Assembly: GCA_964654065.1 (NCBI GenBank)
Contig: CAZZHN010000001.1
Span: 1-64,000 of the forward strand
From: Bog-375 sp964654065
GTDB lineage: Bacteria > Acidobacteriota > Terriglobia > Bryobacterales > Bryobacteraceae
DNA: 64,000 nt
Direction of reading: 5' to 3'
Positions 34,096-43,301 of the stretch are shown here, one piece after another; within the stretch, counting starts at the first letter, position 1; the number at the start of each line of letters is the position of its first letter. The notes beneath the pieces were generated by a model. The model was not told where the DNA came from. It made no database searches and saw only the letters and a program-made list of their open reading frames with translations. The position numbers and the translations under genes were made by a program.

Positions 34096-35476
34096 TGGGT
34101 GCCTCCGACCGCAATCGTGCCAGAACCGTCTCGCCCGCCTGCCACACGTTGCCCGCGCCCAGCGTGAGCACCAGGTCGCCAGCTCGTGCGACCGACAGCA
34201 GACCCTCCACGCCGCGCGCCATGGTTCCCACGTATTCCGCCGAGCGGTGGCCGGACTGGCGAATCCGCTCGACCAGCGCCTCAGCCGTCACGCCCTCGAT
34301 GGGCTGCTCCGAGGCGGCGTAAATATCCAGCACGAAGACACTGTCGGCCTGATGGAAGGCGCGTCCGAACTCGTCCATCAGATGAAACGTCCGCGAGAAA
34401 CGATGCGGTTGGAACAGGACATGGATACGATCGAAGCCGCACAGCCGCGCCCCGTCGAGCGTCGCCCGAATCTCGGTCGGATGGTGGCCATAGTCGTCCA
34501 CCACCGTGATGCCCCGCTCCTTGCCGCGCACCTGAAAACGGCGGTCGACTCCGCTGAAGGTTGCCAGCGCTTCACGGATCGCGTCCGGCTTCACTTCGAG
34601 CTCCAGCGCCACCGTCACGGCCGCGGTGGCGTTCAGCACGTTGTGGCGGCCTGGAATACGCAGGTGGAACCGCCCCAGATCGTGCCCGCGGGACCGCAGT
34701 CGAAACTCACTCGCAAAAGAGCCACAGGCAATCTCGCCGGCTTCCATATCGGCCTGCGCCGTGGTGCCGTACGTAATCGTGCGCCGCCGGATTTGCGGCA
34801 GTATGCCCTGTACGTTGGCGTCGTCCAGGCAGACAATGGCGGCGCCGTAAAACGGCACCTTGTTGACGAACTCGATGAACGCCGCCTGGATCGCGTCGAG
34901 GGACGGATAGTGGTCCAGGTGCTCGCGGTCGATGTTGGTGACCACCGCTATAATCGGCGCCAGCTTGACGAAGGAGCCGTCGCTTTCATCCGATTCCGCC
35001 ACCAGAAAATCACTACGCCCCACCCGGGCGTTGGCGCCGCCCATGGTACCGACCTTGCCACCCACCACCACTGTCGGATCGAGACCGGCACAGCTCAGAA
35101 TCGTCGCCGCCATGGACGTAGTGGTGGTCTTGCCGTGGCTGCCGGCCACCGCGATGCCATACTTCAGGCGCATCAATTCCGCCAGTAGCTCGCCACGCGG
35201 GATGACCGGAATCTGCAGCCGCCGCGCTTCCTGCACTTCGGGATTCTGCTCGTCCACCGCGGAGCTGACCACCAGCGCGCGCGCCCCGGTGATATTAGAT
35301 GCGGCGTGGCCTTCGTAAATCCGCGCCCCCAGCCCCGCCAGCCGCTCGGTGGTGGGCGATAGCTTCAGGTCCGAACCGCTGATCTCGTATCCCAGGTTCA
35401 GCAACACTTCAGCGATGCCGCTCATGCCGATACCGCCGATGCCGGTGAAATGAAAGTGCTGTGGGCGAAAAAACAT
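34085..35476 (-). CDS. murC: UDP-N-acetylmuramate-L-alanine ligase MurC
   Basis: MurC adds L-Ala to UDP-MurNAc using ATP in the cytoplasm. 463 residues with FTGIGGIGMSGIAEVL, ATP loop VAGSHGKTTTTSM (about 108), NIDREHLDHY, and the C-terminal ligase domain with DDYGHHPTEIRATL. Length is normal. The 156-base gap from murG carries two inverted family E repeats. Confidence 0.98.
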   Translation of the reverse strand: MFFRPQHFHFTGIGGIGMSGIAEVLLNLGYEISGSDLKLSPTTERLAGLGARIYEGHAASNITGARALVVSSAVDEQNPEVQEARRLQIPVIPRGELLAELMRLKYGIAVAGSHGKTTTTSMAATILSCAGLDPTVVVGGKVGTMGGANARVGRSDFLVAESDESDGSFVKLAPIIAVVTNIDREHLDHYPSLDAIQAAFIEFVNKVPFYGAAIVCLDDANVQGILPQIRRRTITYGTTAQADMEAGEIACGSFASEFRLRSRGHDLGRFHLRIPGRHNVLNATAAVTVALELEVKPDAIREALATFSGVDRRFQVRGKERGITVVDDYGHHPTEIRATLDGARLCGFDRIHVLFQPHRFSRTFHLMDEFGRAFHQADSVFVLDIYAASEQPIEGVTAEALVERIRQSGHRSAEYVGTMARGVEGLLSVARAGDLVLTLGAGNVWQAGETVLARLRSEAPSAA

Positions 35477-35533
35477 TTCCTTGTTATATTGTTTCGGCTT
35501 GCAGGGCCACTGTCAATCGAAAAGGTGGCCCCG

Positions 35534-35594
35534 GGCAAGCTAAAGCAGGCCCCGCCGGCTCTGCACATTTTGGCGGGGCATGCCGGAGCTTGTC
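35534..35594. repeat. Inverted pair of family E repeats inside the dcw operon
   Basis: GGCAAGCTAAAGCAGGCCCCGCC (35534-35556) and, in opposite orientation, GGCGGGGCATGCCGGAGCTTGTC (35572-35594), around a 15-base spacer. Together they can form a long hairpin between murG and murC. Related single copies lie at 6929-6951 and 63194-63216. Confidence 0.75.
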
Positions 35595-35632
35595 CATTGC
35601 TGCTCCGAACCACCGGCTGCCAGAACGTACTA

Positions 35633-36712
35633 TCACCGCGCGACCTCTTCCAGAATCCCGGCCGCGCGAAGCGCAGCGCCGGGCCGGGCGAACTGGCGTG
35701 CCGCAGCGCCCATCCGCTCCAGTGCGCCGCCGGCTTCTGCCAACTCGCGCACCAGCGAATAAAGGCGCTCCCCGTTCATCTCTGCGTCGCGCACCAGGCG
35801 CGCCGCCCCGCCGCGCTCGATGGCTTGCGCATTGCGCGTCTGGTGATCGTCGGCGGCGAACGGAAATGGAACCAGAATCGACGGTTTGCCCGCCGCGGCC
35901 AGTTCCGAAACAGCACCGGCTCCCGACCGGCACACCACCAGGTCGGCCTCGCGGAAGGCCGCCGGCATGTCGGCAATGAACGGCGTCACGCCGCCGTCCA
36001 AACCGGAGGCGGCGAACTCCCGCCGAATTTCTTCCGCTCCAGCCGCCCCGCATTGATGCACGATGCGAACCTTAAACCCGGCCGTCCGGAACAGCGGCCA
36101 ACTTTCCCGGCTGGCCCGGTTCAACGTGCGCGAACCCTGGCTTCCGCCGGTGATCAGAACGTGCAACCGGTCTCCGCGCGGCTTGGGCGGGATGGCGAAG
36201 AATTCCTCCCGCACCGGCAGCCCGGTCACTTCGGCCTTGCCCGGCGCGAAGTATCCCGCGGTTTCCGGAAAGGAAATCAAGGCGCGCGCCGCCAGGCGGC
36301 CGACGACACGATTGGTGAACCCGGGAATCGCGTTCGGCTCCATCACCACCACTGGAACCCGCTTTAACAGGGCCGCCATCACCGGCGGCCCCGCCACGTA
36401 CCCGCCCATACTGAAAACCGCCGACGCATGATAGTTCAAACACCCCAGGGTCGCGAATGGGAGGCGCACCAGCGTCGCCAGTTTCTGCCCTAGGCTCACC
36501 CGATTGAGACCGCCGATTGCAATCTTCTTCAACTCGAACCCTTCGGCCGGAACCAGCCTGGCTTCCAGGCCCCGCTCAGTGCCCACGAAGAACACTCCGT
36601 GGCCACGCCGCCGTAGCTCGCGCGCCACCGCCAGCGCCGGGATGACGTGCCCCCCGGTCCCCCCGCCGGTCATCAGGAAGACGGCGCCGGGCTCCCGTTT
36701 CCGGCCTGTCAT
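35633..36712 (-). CDS. murG: Undecaprenyl-PP-MurNAc-pentapeptide GlcNAc transferase MurG
   Basis: MurG converts lipid I to lipid II at the inner membrane face. 359 residues: GGGTGGHVIPALAVARELRR near residue 15, VVMEPNAIPGFTNRVVG, LLITGGSQGSR-like VLITGGSQGSRTLNR, and the donor-binding region VCRSGAGAVSELAAAGKPSI. Length is normal. Gap of 81 bases from ftsW. Confidence 0.97.
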   Translation of the reverse strand: MTGRKREPGAVFLMTGGGTGGHVIPALAVARELRRRGHGVFFVGTERGLEARLVPAEGFELKKIAIGGLNRVSLGQKLATLVRLPFATLGCLNYHASAVFSMGGYVAGPPVMAALLKRVPVVVMEPNAIPGFTNRVVGRLAARALISFPETAGYFAPGKAEVTGLPVREEFFAIPPKPRGDRLHVLITGGSQGSRTLNRASRESWPLFRTAGFKVRIVHQCGAAGAEEIRREFAASGLDGGVTPFIADMPAAFREADLVVCRSGAGAVSELAAAGKPSILVPFPFAADDHQTRNAQAIERGGAARLVRDAEMNGERLYSLVRELAEAGGALERMGAAARQFARPGAALRAAGILEEVAR

Positions 36713-36793
36713 GAGACATTCCAGCGGCGGCCGAATTCCACCCCCTTACGGTCGCGGCTCCGACAAGCTGTCTGATGCTCGCGCAACGAGTCC

Positions 36794-37945
36794 CTACCCG
36801 GCATGCTCGCTCACGTTCATCAGAATGCCCAGCAGCGCCAGCGTGCTCACCAGCGAACTGCCGCCATAGCTGATCATCGGCAGCGGAATTCCTTTGGTTG
36901 GCATGATGCCCAGCACGACACTCATATTGATAAAACCCTGCACCACGATCACCATGGTCACGCCCAACGCGAGATAGCGGCCGAAATCGTCGCGAATGCG
37001 CAGGGTGGTCCGCAGCCCGCGCCACAAGATCACCACGAACCCGGCGAGCAGGCCGGCCGCCCCGATGAGGCCCATTTCCTCGCCGACCACCGCGTAGATG
37101 AAATCGGTGTGCGCCTCCGGCAGATACAGCAGCTTCTGGCGCCCATTCATCAGCCCCACGCCGGCGACGCCGCCGGCGCCCACAGCGATCTGCGACTGCT
37201 CCAGCTGGTAATTCGTATCGCGCGTGCGTAGCGTCCGCTCACTGCGCGCCTTCAGCCAGCCGTGCGGATCGATGCGCGAGACGTACTGGAAGCTGGGATC
37301 GAAGAACCGGATCACGCGGCCGAGCCGGTAAGGCTCCGCAAAAATCGAAACCACCAGCCCTAAGAAGGCCATCGCCGCCACGATGAAGCAATACCGCCAT
37401 TGCAGGCCGGCCACGAAGAACACCACCATGGCGGCCAGGCCCAGCACCACCGCGGTGCCGAGGTCCGGCACCACTACCGCGAAAATCAGGAACCCCACCG
37501 CCAGCGCTGCCGGCACCAGGGTGTGCCGCGCATCATTGATGGCGCGCGCGCGCCAGGTGACGAAGAACGCCAGAAAAATCACCAGCGCCGGCTTGGCCAA
37601 CTCGGAAGGCTGCACGCCCACCGGGCCTCCCAGCCGCAGCCAACGGTGGTGGTTCGCGTCTACGAAGTACACCGTGAAGAGGAGAATCAGAGCAATGCCG
37701 ATAGCGCTGAACGCCACCGCCGGGTCTTGAAACTTGCGGTAATGGGTGCGCTTGAGCGCCATCATGACGACCACGGCCACTACCGCGTAACCTGCCTGGC
37801 GCATCACGAAATACCAGCTCGAGTTGTAGCGCGCGTCGAGCCGCGCCATAATCGACGAGGCACTGTAGACAATCAAGAGGCCGAACAGCAGCAGGGCCAG
37901 CACAGCCGCGAAGAGAATCCAGTCCGTTTTGAGCCTTTGCGCCAT
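36794..37945 (-). CDS. ftsW: Septal peptidoglycan glycosyltransferase FtsW
   Basis: SEDS-family polymerase of lipid II at the division site. 383 residues with about ten membrane helices: FGLLIVYSASSI, VGVQPSELAKPALVIFLAFF, VVPDLGTAVVLGL, PEAHTDFIYAVVGEEMG and the signature KGIPLPMISYGGSSL. The WMLR-type catalytic loop region is the large external loop after VPDLGTA. Starts two bases before the murD stop region. Confidence 0.95.
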   Translation of the reverse strand: MAQRLKTDWILFAAVLALLLFGLLIVYSASSIMARLDARYNSSWYFVMRQAGYAVVAVVVMMALKRTHYRKFQDPAVAFSAIGIALILLFTVYFVDANHHRWLRLGGPVGVQPSELAKPALVIFLAFFVTWRARAINDARHTLVPAALAVGFLIFAVVVPDLGTAVVLGLAAMVVFFVAGLQWRYCFIVAAMAFLGLVVSIFAEPYRLGRVIRFFDPSFQYVSRIDPHGWLKARSERTLRTRDTNYQLEQSQIAVGAGGVAGVGLMNGRQKLLYLPEAHTDFIYAVVGEEMGLIGAAGLLAGFVVILWRGLRTTLRIRDDFGRYLALGVTMVIVVQGFINMSVVLGIMPTKGIPLPMISYGGSSLVSTLALLGILMNVSEHAG

Positions 37946-37946
37946 A

Positions 37947-39293
37947 TCAGTTGTCTCGCCCGAGTTGGTTCACGATCTGTTTAAAGACCTCGCCGCGATG
38001 CTCGAAGCTGCGGAACTGGTCGAAGCTGGCGCAGGCCGGCGCCAGCAGAACCGTATCGCCCTCGCGGCCGATGCGGTACGCATAGTCAATGGCGGCATCG
38101 AGGGTGCCCGATTCCACCAGCGGGAGGGCGCCGCGCAACTGTAGCGCGAGTTTCGGCGCAGCCGCTCCGATCAACAGCGCCGCGTGCGCCTTGGCGGCCA
38201 GCGGCTCTCGCAGCGCCGAAAAATCGAGGCCCTTGTCCTTGCCGCCCAGAATCACCCACAGGCCGCCGGAGAATGCGTTCAATGCTTTGAGCGTAGCGTC
38301 GACGCTGGTGGCCTTCGAGTCGTTGTAATAATCGATGCCGTTCACCTGACGGACGAACTCCAGCCGGTGTTCGACTGCCTGAAAAGTCCGCACGGCAGCG
38401 GCAATCGCGGCAGGTGCCACGCCGGCGCGCGCCGCAGCGATGGCCGCCGCCAGCACGTTCTCTACGTTGTGCCGGCCGCGCAGTGTAATCTCGCCGGCAT
38501 CCATCAGGAGTTTCCCATCGAGCACCAGCTTGTCGGCGCACAGGTGGGCGCCGCGCTCCACTTTGCGCGTGCCGCTAAACCATTCCACGGTTGCCGCCGT
38601 CTGTTTGGCATAGCCGGCCGTGACGGGGTCGTCTGCGTTGAGAATGGCGAAGTCCGCCGCAGTCATGTTTCGGAACAGGCGGGCCTTGGCGGCCGCGTAG
38701 TTCTCGAAGGTGTGGTGCCGGTCCAGATGGTTCTGCGTAACGTTGAGCGCCAGCGCCAGGTTGGCGTGGAAATCGCGGATGGTTTCAAGCTGAAAGCTGG
38801 AAAGCTCGAGCACATTCCAGCCGTCCTCCCGCGAGGTGTCAATCATTGCCGTCACCGGCGTGCCGATGTTGCCGCCAACCTGTGTCACGACTCCGGACTG
38901 GCGCAGGATGTGGCCGATGAGGCTGGTGGTGGTGGTTTTGCCGTTGGAGCCAGTGACGCCGATGGTCTGTCCCTTCAGGAATGGTGCCGCCAGTTCCACT
39001 TCGCCGATCACGTCGACGCCACGCGCGCGAGCGGCTTCGAGCGGCGCCAGGTCCTCCGGCACATCCGGCGAAATCACCACGGCGTCGCACTCCACAAATA
39101 CCGCCGGCGTCTGCGGTTCGAACGGGACTTGGAGGCGCTCCAGCACCCGCTCCGCCTCGCCCAGCGCGGCGAGAGGTTTCAAGTCCGTGGCGCGCACACG
39201 GGCGCCCAGGCGCGTCAGCAGTTCGACGGACGCCAGCCCCGACTTTTTCATACCGACCACCAGCACTCTGGCGCCGGCCCAATTGGTTGTCAT
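37947..39293 (-). CDS. murD: UDP-N-acetylmuramoylalanine-D-glutamate ligase MurD
   Basis: ATG 39293 overlaps the mraY stop (ATGA). 448 residues: N-terminal Rossmann-like GARVLVVGMKKSGLASVELL, ATP loop GVTGSNGKTTTTSLIG, NVTQNHLDRHHTFENYAAAK, and the C-terminal domain YYNDSKATSVDATLKAL and LLAPACASFDQFRSFEHRG. Catalyses D-Glu addition to UDP-MurNAc-Ala. Confidence 0.97.
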   Translation of the reverse strand: MTTNWAGARVLVVGMKKSGLASVELLTRLGARVRATDLKPLAALGEAERVLERLQVPFEPQTPAVFVECDAVVISPDVPEDLAPLEAARARGVDVIGEVELAAPFLKGQTIGVTGSNGKTTTTSLIGHILRQSGVVTQVGGNIGTPVTAMIDTSREDGWNVLELSSFQLETIRDFHANLALALNVTQNHLDRHHTFENYAAAKARLFRNMTAADFAILNADDPVTAGYAKQTAATVEWFSGTRKVERGAHLCADKLVLDGKLLMDAGEITLRGRHNVENVLAAAIAAARAGVAPAAIAAAVRTFQAVEHRLEFVRQVNGIDYYNDSKATSVDATLKALNAFSGGLWVILGGKDKGLDFSALREPLAAKAHAALLIGAAAPKLALQLRGALPLVESGTLDAAIDYAYRIGREGDTVLLAPACASFDQFRSFEHRGEVFKQIVNQLGRDN

Positions 39294-40426
39294 CTCAGTT
39301 TCAGCGTGGTCAATGCAAATAGCGCCAGCACCAGTCCGGCGATCCAGAAGCGCGCGATGATTTTGGATTCGGTCCATCCCAGCGCCTCGAAATGGTGGTG
39401 CAGCGGCGCCATTTTGAAAATCCGCTTGCCGTGCCGCAGCTTGAAGCTCCCTACCTGCAGGATGACCGAAACCGCCTCCAGAATAAAGATGCCACCGATA
39501 AAGGGCAGGAGCACTTCCTGCTTGATCAGCACCGCCACCACGGCCATGCCGCCGCCCAGACCCAGCGATCCGACATCGCCCATAAAGATCTCGGCGGGAT
39601 GCGCGTTGTACCAGAGGAACCCCAGGCTGGCGCCGGTCATCGAGCCGCAAAACACGGTCAGCTCCGAAGAGTGCGGGTTACGCGCCAACTGCAGATACTC
39701 CGCCAGCTGCGCGTGGCCCCCGGCATAGGTGAGAACGGTCAACGCGCCGGCGGAAATCACCATCAGGCCGATAGCGAGGCCGTCCAATCCGTCGGTCAGG
39801 TTCACCGCGTTCGACGAAAACACCACCACCAGCGCGACAAACACAACGAACGGCAGCACGCCGAGCAGGTACGTCCAGTGGTTCACCAGCAGGTTGCCGA
39901 TGAGCAGCGAGGGTTGATAATTCTTGACGAACGGGATGTTCACCGCGGTGGAGAACTGGCCGTGGGCGCGCAGCACAAGCAGCATGCCGGCAAAACCGAA
40001 GGCAACGGTGAACTGATAAATGAGCTTCCTGGTGCCCGATAATCCCAGGTTGCGGCGGTGCGTCACCTTGGCGTAGTCGTCCAGGAAACCGATCCACCCA
40101 TAGCCGACCAGCGCGGCGAGCGCCACCCACACGTAAACGTTCCGCAGATCGGCCCACAGCAGGGTTGGCACGACGATCGAAATGATGATCAGTATGCCGC
40201 CCATGGTGGGCGTCCCGGCCTTCTTCTGGTGCGATTTCGGGCCTTCCTCGCGGATGAACTGGCCAATTTGAAACTGGCGCAGCTTGGCGATCAGCCAGGG
40301 CCCGAGTGCGACGCAAAGGAAGAGCGCCGTGAGGCTGGCAAACGCCGTGCGGAAGGTGGTGTAGCGAAAGACACGGAAAGCGCTGACGTGCCGGAACAGC
40401 CGCTCGTAGAGCAGGTAATAAAGCAT
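39290..40426 (-). CDS. mraY: Phospho-MurNAc-pentapeptide transferase MraY
   Basis: Polytopic enzyme making lipid I on undecaprenyl phosphate. 378 residues with about ten helices: KKAGTPTMGGILII, the catalytic aspartate motif GFLDDYAKVTHRRNLGLS, NAVNLTDGLDGLAIG, GDVGSLGLGGGMA, and the C-terminal PLHHHFEALGWTESKIIARF. Confidence 0.98.
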   Translation of the reverse strand: MLYYLLYERLFRHVSAFRVFRYTTFRTAFASLTALFLCVALGPWLIAKLRQFQIGQFIREEGPKSHQKKAGTPTMGGILIIISIVVPTLLWADLRNVYVWVALAALVGYGWIGFLDDYAKVTHRRNLGLSGTRKLIYQFTVAFGFAGMLLVLRAHGQFSTAVNIPFVKNYQPSLLIGNLLVNHWTYLLGVLPFVVFVALVVVFSSNAVNLTDGLDGLAIGLMVISAGALTVLTYAGGHAQLAEYLQLARNPHSSELTVFCGSMTGASLGFLWYNAHPAEIFMGDVGSLGLGGGMAVVAVLIKQEVLLPFIGGIFILEAVSVILQVGSFKLRHGKRIFKMAPLHHHFEALGWTESKIIARFWIAGLVLALFALTTLKLR

Positions 40427-40454
40427 CGCTAGTCAGGGGCGGCCGCTGCAGCCG

Positions 40455-41813
40455 CTAAAAAATCGCCGGATCCTCCGCTTGAAACCTCTCCAGCGCCCGT
40501 TCGATATGAACTCCGCGCGAGCCCTTGAAGAGCACAGCATCGCCCGCCTGCGCCATTGCGCGGACAAATTTCCCCGCCTCGTCCGGATCCTCGAAAAACC
40601 GCGCCTCGCGGACGCCCCCCGCATCCGCCGCTTCCACCATCAGCCGTGCCTGGCCGCGCACGCCGATCAAAACATCTACTCCGTGCCGCGCCGCATAGGC
40701 GCCCACCTGGCGGTGGAATGCGCCGCTGGCATGTCCCAGTTCCAGCATCTCGCCCAGCACCGCGAAGCGTCTTGCGGCGCGCGTCTGACTGAGCACGTCG
40801 ATCATCTCCTGGGCCGCCTCCGGATTCGAGTTGTAGCAGTCGTTCCACACCACGATGCCGTTGTGCATCGACCGCCCGCCGCGCATCGCGCCCACCGTGA
40901 ACGTGGCCACCGCGTCGCGGAGTTTCTCTGCCGGCAGATCCAGCACCCGGGCCACGGCAAGCGCGGCTAACAGATTCATCACCGCGTGTTTTCCCGCGAG
41001 GCCGGTCTCAAAGTCGACGCCCAGGGCGCGAAAGCAGGTGCGCGCTCCGTGGGCGGATACACTCTCCGCCCGCACATCCGCGTCTTCGGAAAAACCGAAC
41101 GTCACCGAACGCCCGGGATGCACCTGGCTAAAACCGCGGACGCGGGCGTCGTCGGCGTTCAAGACTGCCACACCATCCCGCGGCAGACTCTCGATCAACT
41201 CCCGCTTCGCCGCCGCGATGCCCTCGATCGAATCGAAGAACTCCACGTGTGCGTATCCCACGTTGGTGACGACGCCGATATCAGGCTTCGCCATCGCCGC
41301 CAGGGCGCGGATCTCCCCAGCGTGATTCATACCCATTTCGAGCACGGCCAGGCGCGCCGCGTCCGGCAGCCGCAAGATCGAAAGCGGCACGCCGATGTGG
41401 TTGTTCAGATTGCCTACGGTGCGCCCCACCGGCCCGCGCACTTCCAGCAAGCGCGCAATCGCGTCTTTGGTGGTGGTCTTTCCCGCGCTGCCCGTGACCC
41501 CGATCACCGTCCCGCCCCACTTCCGCCGTGCCCACGATCCCAAATCCTCAAGCGCCGCCAGCGTGTCCGCCACGCGCAGCGTCTTGCCGCCCGCGTCCGC
41601 GCCGCGCGCGGCTTCCACCACCACCGCCGCCGCTCCCGCAGCAAGAGCTTGCAGGACAAAATCGTGGCCGTCGTGGTTGGCGCCGCGCAGGGCAAAATAT
41701 ACGTCGCCCGGCCGCTGTGTCCGTGTATCCACGCTCCAGCCCGCCACCGGCAGCGCCGGCGCTTCGCCTGCGGCCGCCATGGCGCGCGCAACGTCTTGTA
41801 AATCCAAGGTCAT
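40455..41813 (-). CDS. murF: UDP-MurNAc-tripeptide-D-Ala-D-Ala ligase MurF
   Basis: 452 residues. N-terminal MurF domain (GWSVDTRTQRPGDVYFALRG), ATP loop VTGSAGKTTTKDAIARLL, NVGYAHVEFFDSIEGIAAAK, and the C-terminal NDCYNSNPEAAQEMIDVL. It adds the D-Ala-D-Ala dipeptide. The ligase that would make that dipeptide (Ddl) is not in the window. Confidence 0.97.
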   Translation of the reverse strand: MTLDLQDVARAMAAAGEAPALPVAGWSVDTRTQRPGDVYFALRGANHDGHDFVLQALAAGAAAVVVEAARGADAGGKTLRVADTLAALEDLGSWARRKWGGTVIGVTGSAGKTTTKDAIARLLEVRGPVGRTVGNLNNHIGVPLSILRLPDAARLAVLEMGMNHAGEIRALAAMAKPDIGVVTNVGYAHVEFFDSIEGIAAAKRELIESLPRDGVAVLNADDARVRGFSQVHPGRSVTFGFSEDADVRAESVSAHGARTCFRALGVDFETGLAGKHAVMNLLAALAVARVLDLPAEKLRDAVATFTVGAMRGGRSMHNGIVVWNDCYNSNPEAAQEMIDVLSQTRAARRFAVLGEMLELGHASGAFHRQVGAYAARHGVDVLIGVRGQARLMVEAADAGGVREARFFEDPDEAGKFVRAMAQAGDAVLFKGSRGVHIERALERFQAEDPAIF

Positions 41814-41816
41814 GGT

Positions 41817-43301
41817 TCAATCCGGTGGATGAAACCCATAACCTCGCAGCACTTCGCGGGCCACCGCCCGGTCGTCGAAAGCAATCGTCTTGTCCTGTAA
41901 AACCTGGTAGGTCTCATGGCCTTTCCCGGCCAGGATCACCAGGTCGCCGGCGCGCGCCTCGTTCAGTGCGCGGGCGATGGCGGCTGCCCGGTCCGGCTCC
42001 ACCACGTGCGGCTTGTCCACGCGGCGAATGCCCACCAGGGCGTCGTTCATGATCGCCAGCGGATCTTCGGATCGCGGGTTGTCGCTGGTCAGCACCACGA
42101 AATCGCTCAACTCCGCCGCCGCCTGCCCCATCAACGGCCGCTTGGTGCGGTCGCGGTCGCCGCCGCAGCCGAACAGCGTGATCACGCGCTTGGGATTCAA
42201 GCCGCGCGCCACGGCGATCACGTTCTGCAGCGCATCGGGCGTGTGCGCATAGTCCACCACCACAACAAACGGCTGGCCTTCGTCCACCCGCTCAAACCTT
42301 CCCGGCACCGCCTGCAGCGCAGCAATGCCACGGGCAATCACTTCCGGCTGCAGGCCAAACGAGATCCCCGCGCCACACGCCGCCAGAATGTTATACACGT
42401 TGATCTTGCCAATGAGCGGCGATTCCACCGCGAAACGCTGCTTGCCGAACTGCACGTCGAAGCGCAGCCCCTGGCCGCCGGAGGCGATGTGCCGCGCGCG
42501 GAGATCCGGATCCTGCCCGAGCCCGTACCAGAGAACCTGAGTCTCGGGCGAGAGCTGCAGGTCGCGCGAGTAGCTGTCGTCGCGGTTCAGTACGGCGAAC
42601 GCCGGCGGCTTGGCGCCTAAGCCGGCGAACAGCCTTTGCTTGGCCGCGAAGTACGCTTCCATGGTGCCGTGAAAGTCCAGGTGGTCGCGCGTGAGGTTGG
42701 TGAAGACCGCGGTGTGGAACTGGAGGCCGTAGACCCTCCCCAATTCGAGCGCGTGGGAGGACACCTCCATGGTGGCGTGCGTGCCGCCCTCGGCCAGCAG
42801 TTCAGCCAGCAGCCGGATCAGGTCGAGCGATTCCGGGGTCGTGTTGACGGCCGGCAGCACGCGCCCGGCGAGGTGATACTCAATGGTGCCGACCAAGGCG
42901 GTGGTGAGGCCGGCGGCGCGCAGCACCGAATCGATCAGGAATCCGGTGGTGGTCTTGCCATTGGTCCCGGTGATGCCGGTGAGGGCCACGCGCTCGTCAG
43001 GCTTGCTGTAAAAAAGCCGGGCGGCGCTGGCCAGCGCCTGCCGCCCGTGATCCACCTCAATCCAGCGCGTCTCCAGTCCCGCCGGCGCGGGTGATTCGCT
43101 CGCCACCGCCACCGCGCCGCGGTCCAGGGCGGCCCGCGCGAAGTCGCGGCCATCGGCCCGGCTGCCAGGAAAAGCAAAAAAGAGATACCCCTGCTGGACC
43201 CGCCGTGAATCGTATTCGAGCCCTGCAACGTCGGCGCTCGCCAGGTCCAGCGGCGCCGGACGGCGCAGCCGGATTTCCGAGAGTACCTCGCCCAGCTTCA
43301 T
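41817..43301 (-). CDS. murE: UDP-MurNAc-tripeptide synthetase MurE (meso-diaminopimelate type)
   Basis: 494 residues: SRRVQQGYLFFAFPGSRADG, ATP loop GITGTNGKTTTGFLID, TNLTRDHLDFHGTMEAY, and the substrate motif DNPRSEDP. DNPR is the established mark of enzymes that add meso-diaminopimelate rather than lysine, so the cell wall should be A1-gamma like most Gram-negatives. Three-base gap to murF; overlaps the ftsI end. Confidence 0.97.
   Translation of the reverse strand: MKLGEVLSEIRLRRPAPLDLASADVAGLEYDSRRVQQGYLFFAFPGSRADGRDFARAALDRGAVAVASESPAPAGLETRWIEVDHGRQALASAARLFYSKPDERVALTGITGTNGKTTTGFLIDSVLRAAGLTTALVGTIEYHLAGRVLPAVNTTPESLDLIRLLAELLAEGGTHATMEVSSHALELGRVYGLQFHTAVFTNLTRDHLDFHGTMEAYFAAKQRLFAGLGAKPPAFAVLNRDDSYSRDLQLSPETQVLWYGLGQDPDLRARHIASGGQGLRFDVQFGKQRFAVESPLIGKINVYNILAACGAGISFGLQPEVIARGIAALQAVPGRFERVDEGQPFVVVVDYAHTPDALQNVIAVARGLNPKRVITLFGCGGDRDRTKRPLMGQAAAELSDFVVLTSDNPRSEDPLAIMNDALVGIRRVDKPHVVEPDRAAAIARALNEARAGDLVILAGKGHETYQVLQDKTIAFDDRAVAREVLRGYGFHPPD

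Noticed and set aside
38184..39728. Long plus-strand readings opposite murD, murC, ftsA and glmS
   Set aside because: All lie antisense to clear dcw genes and follow their third-position GC; no start signals or motifs.
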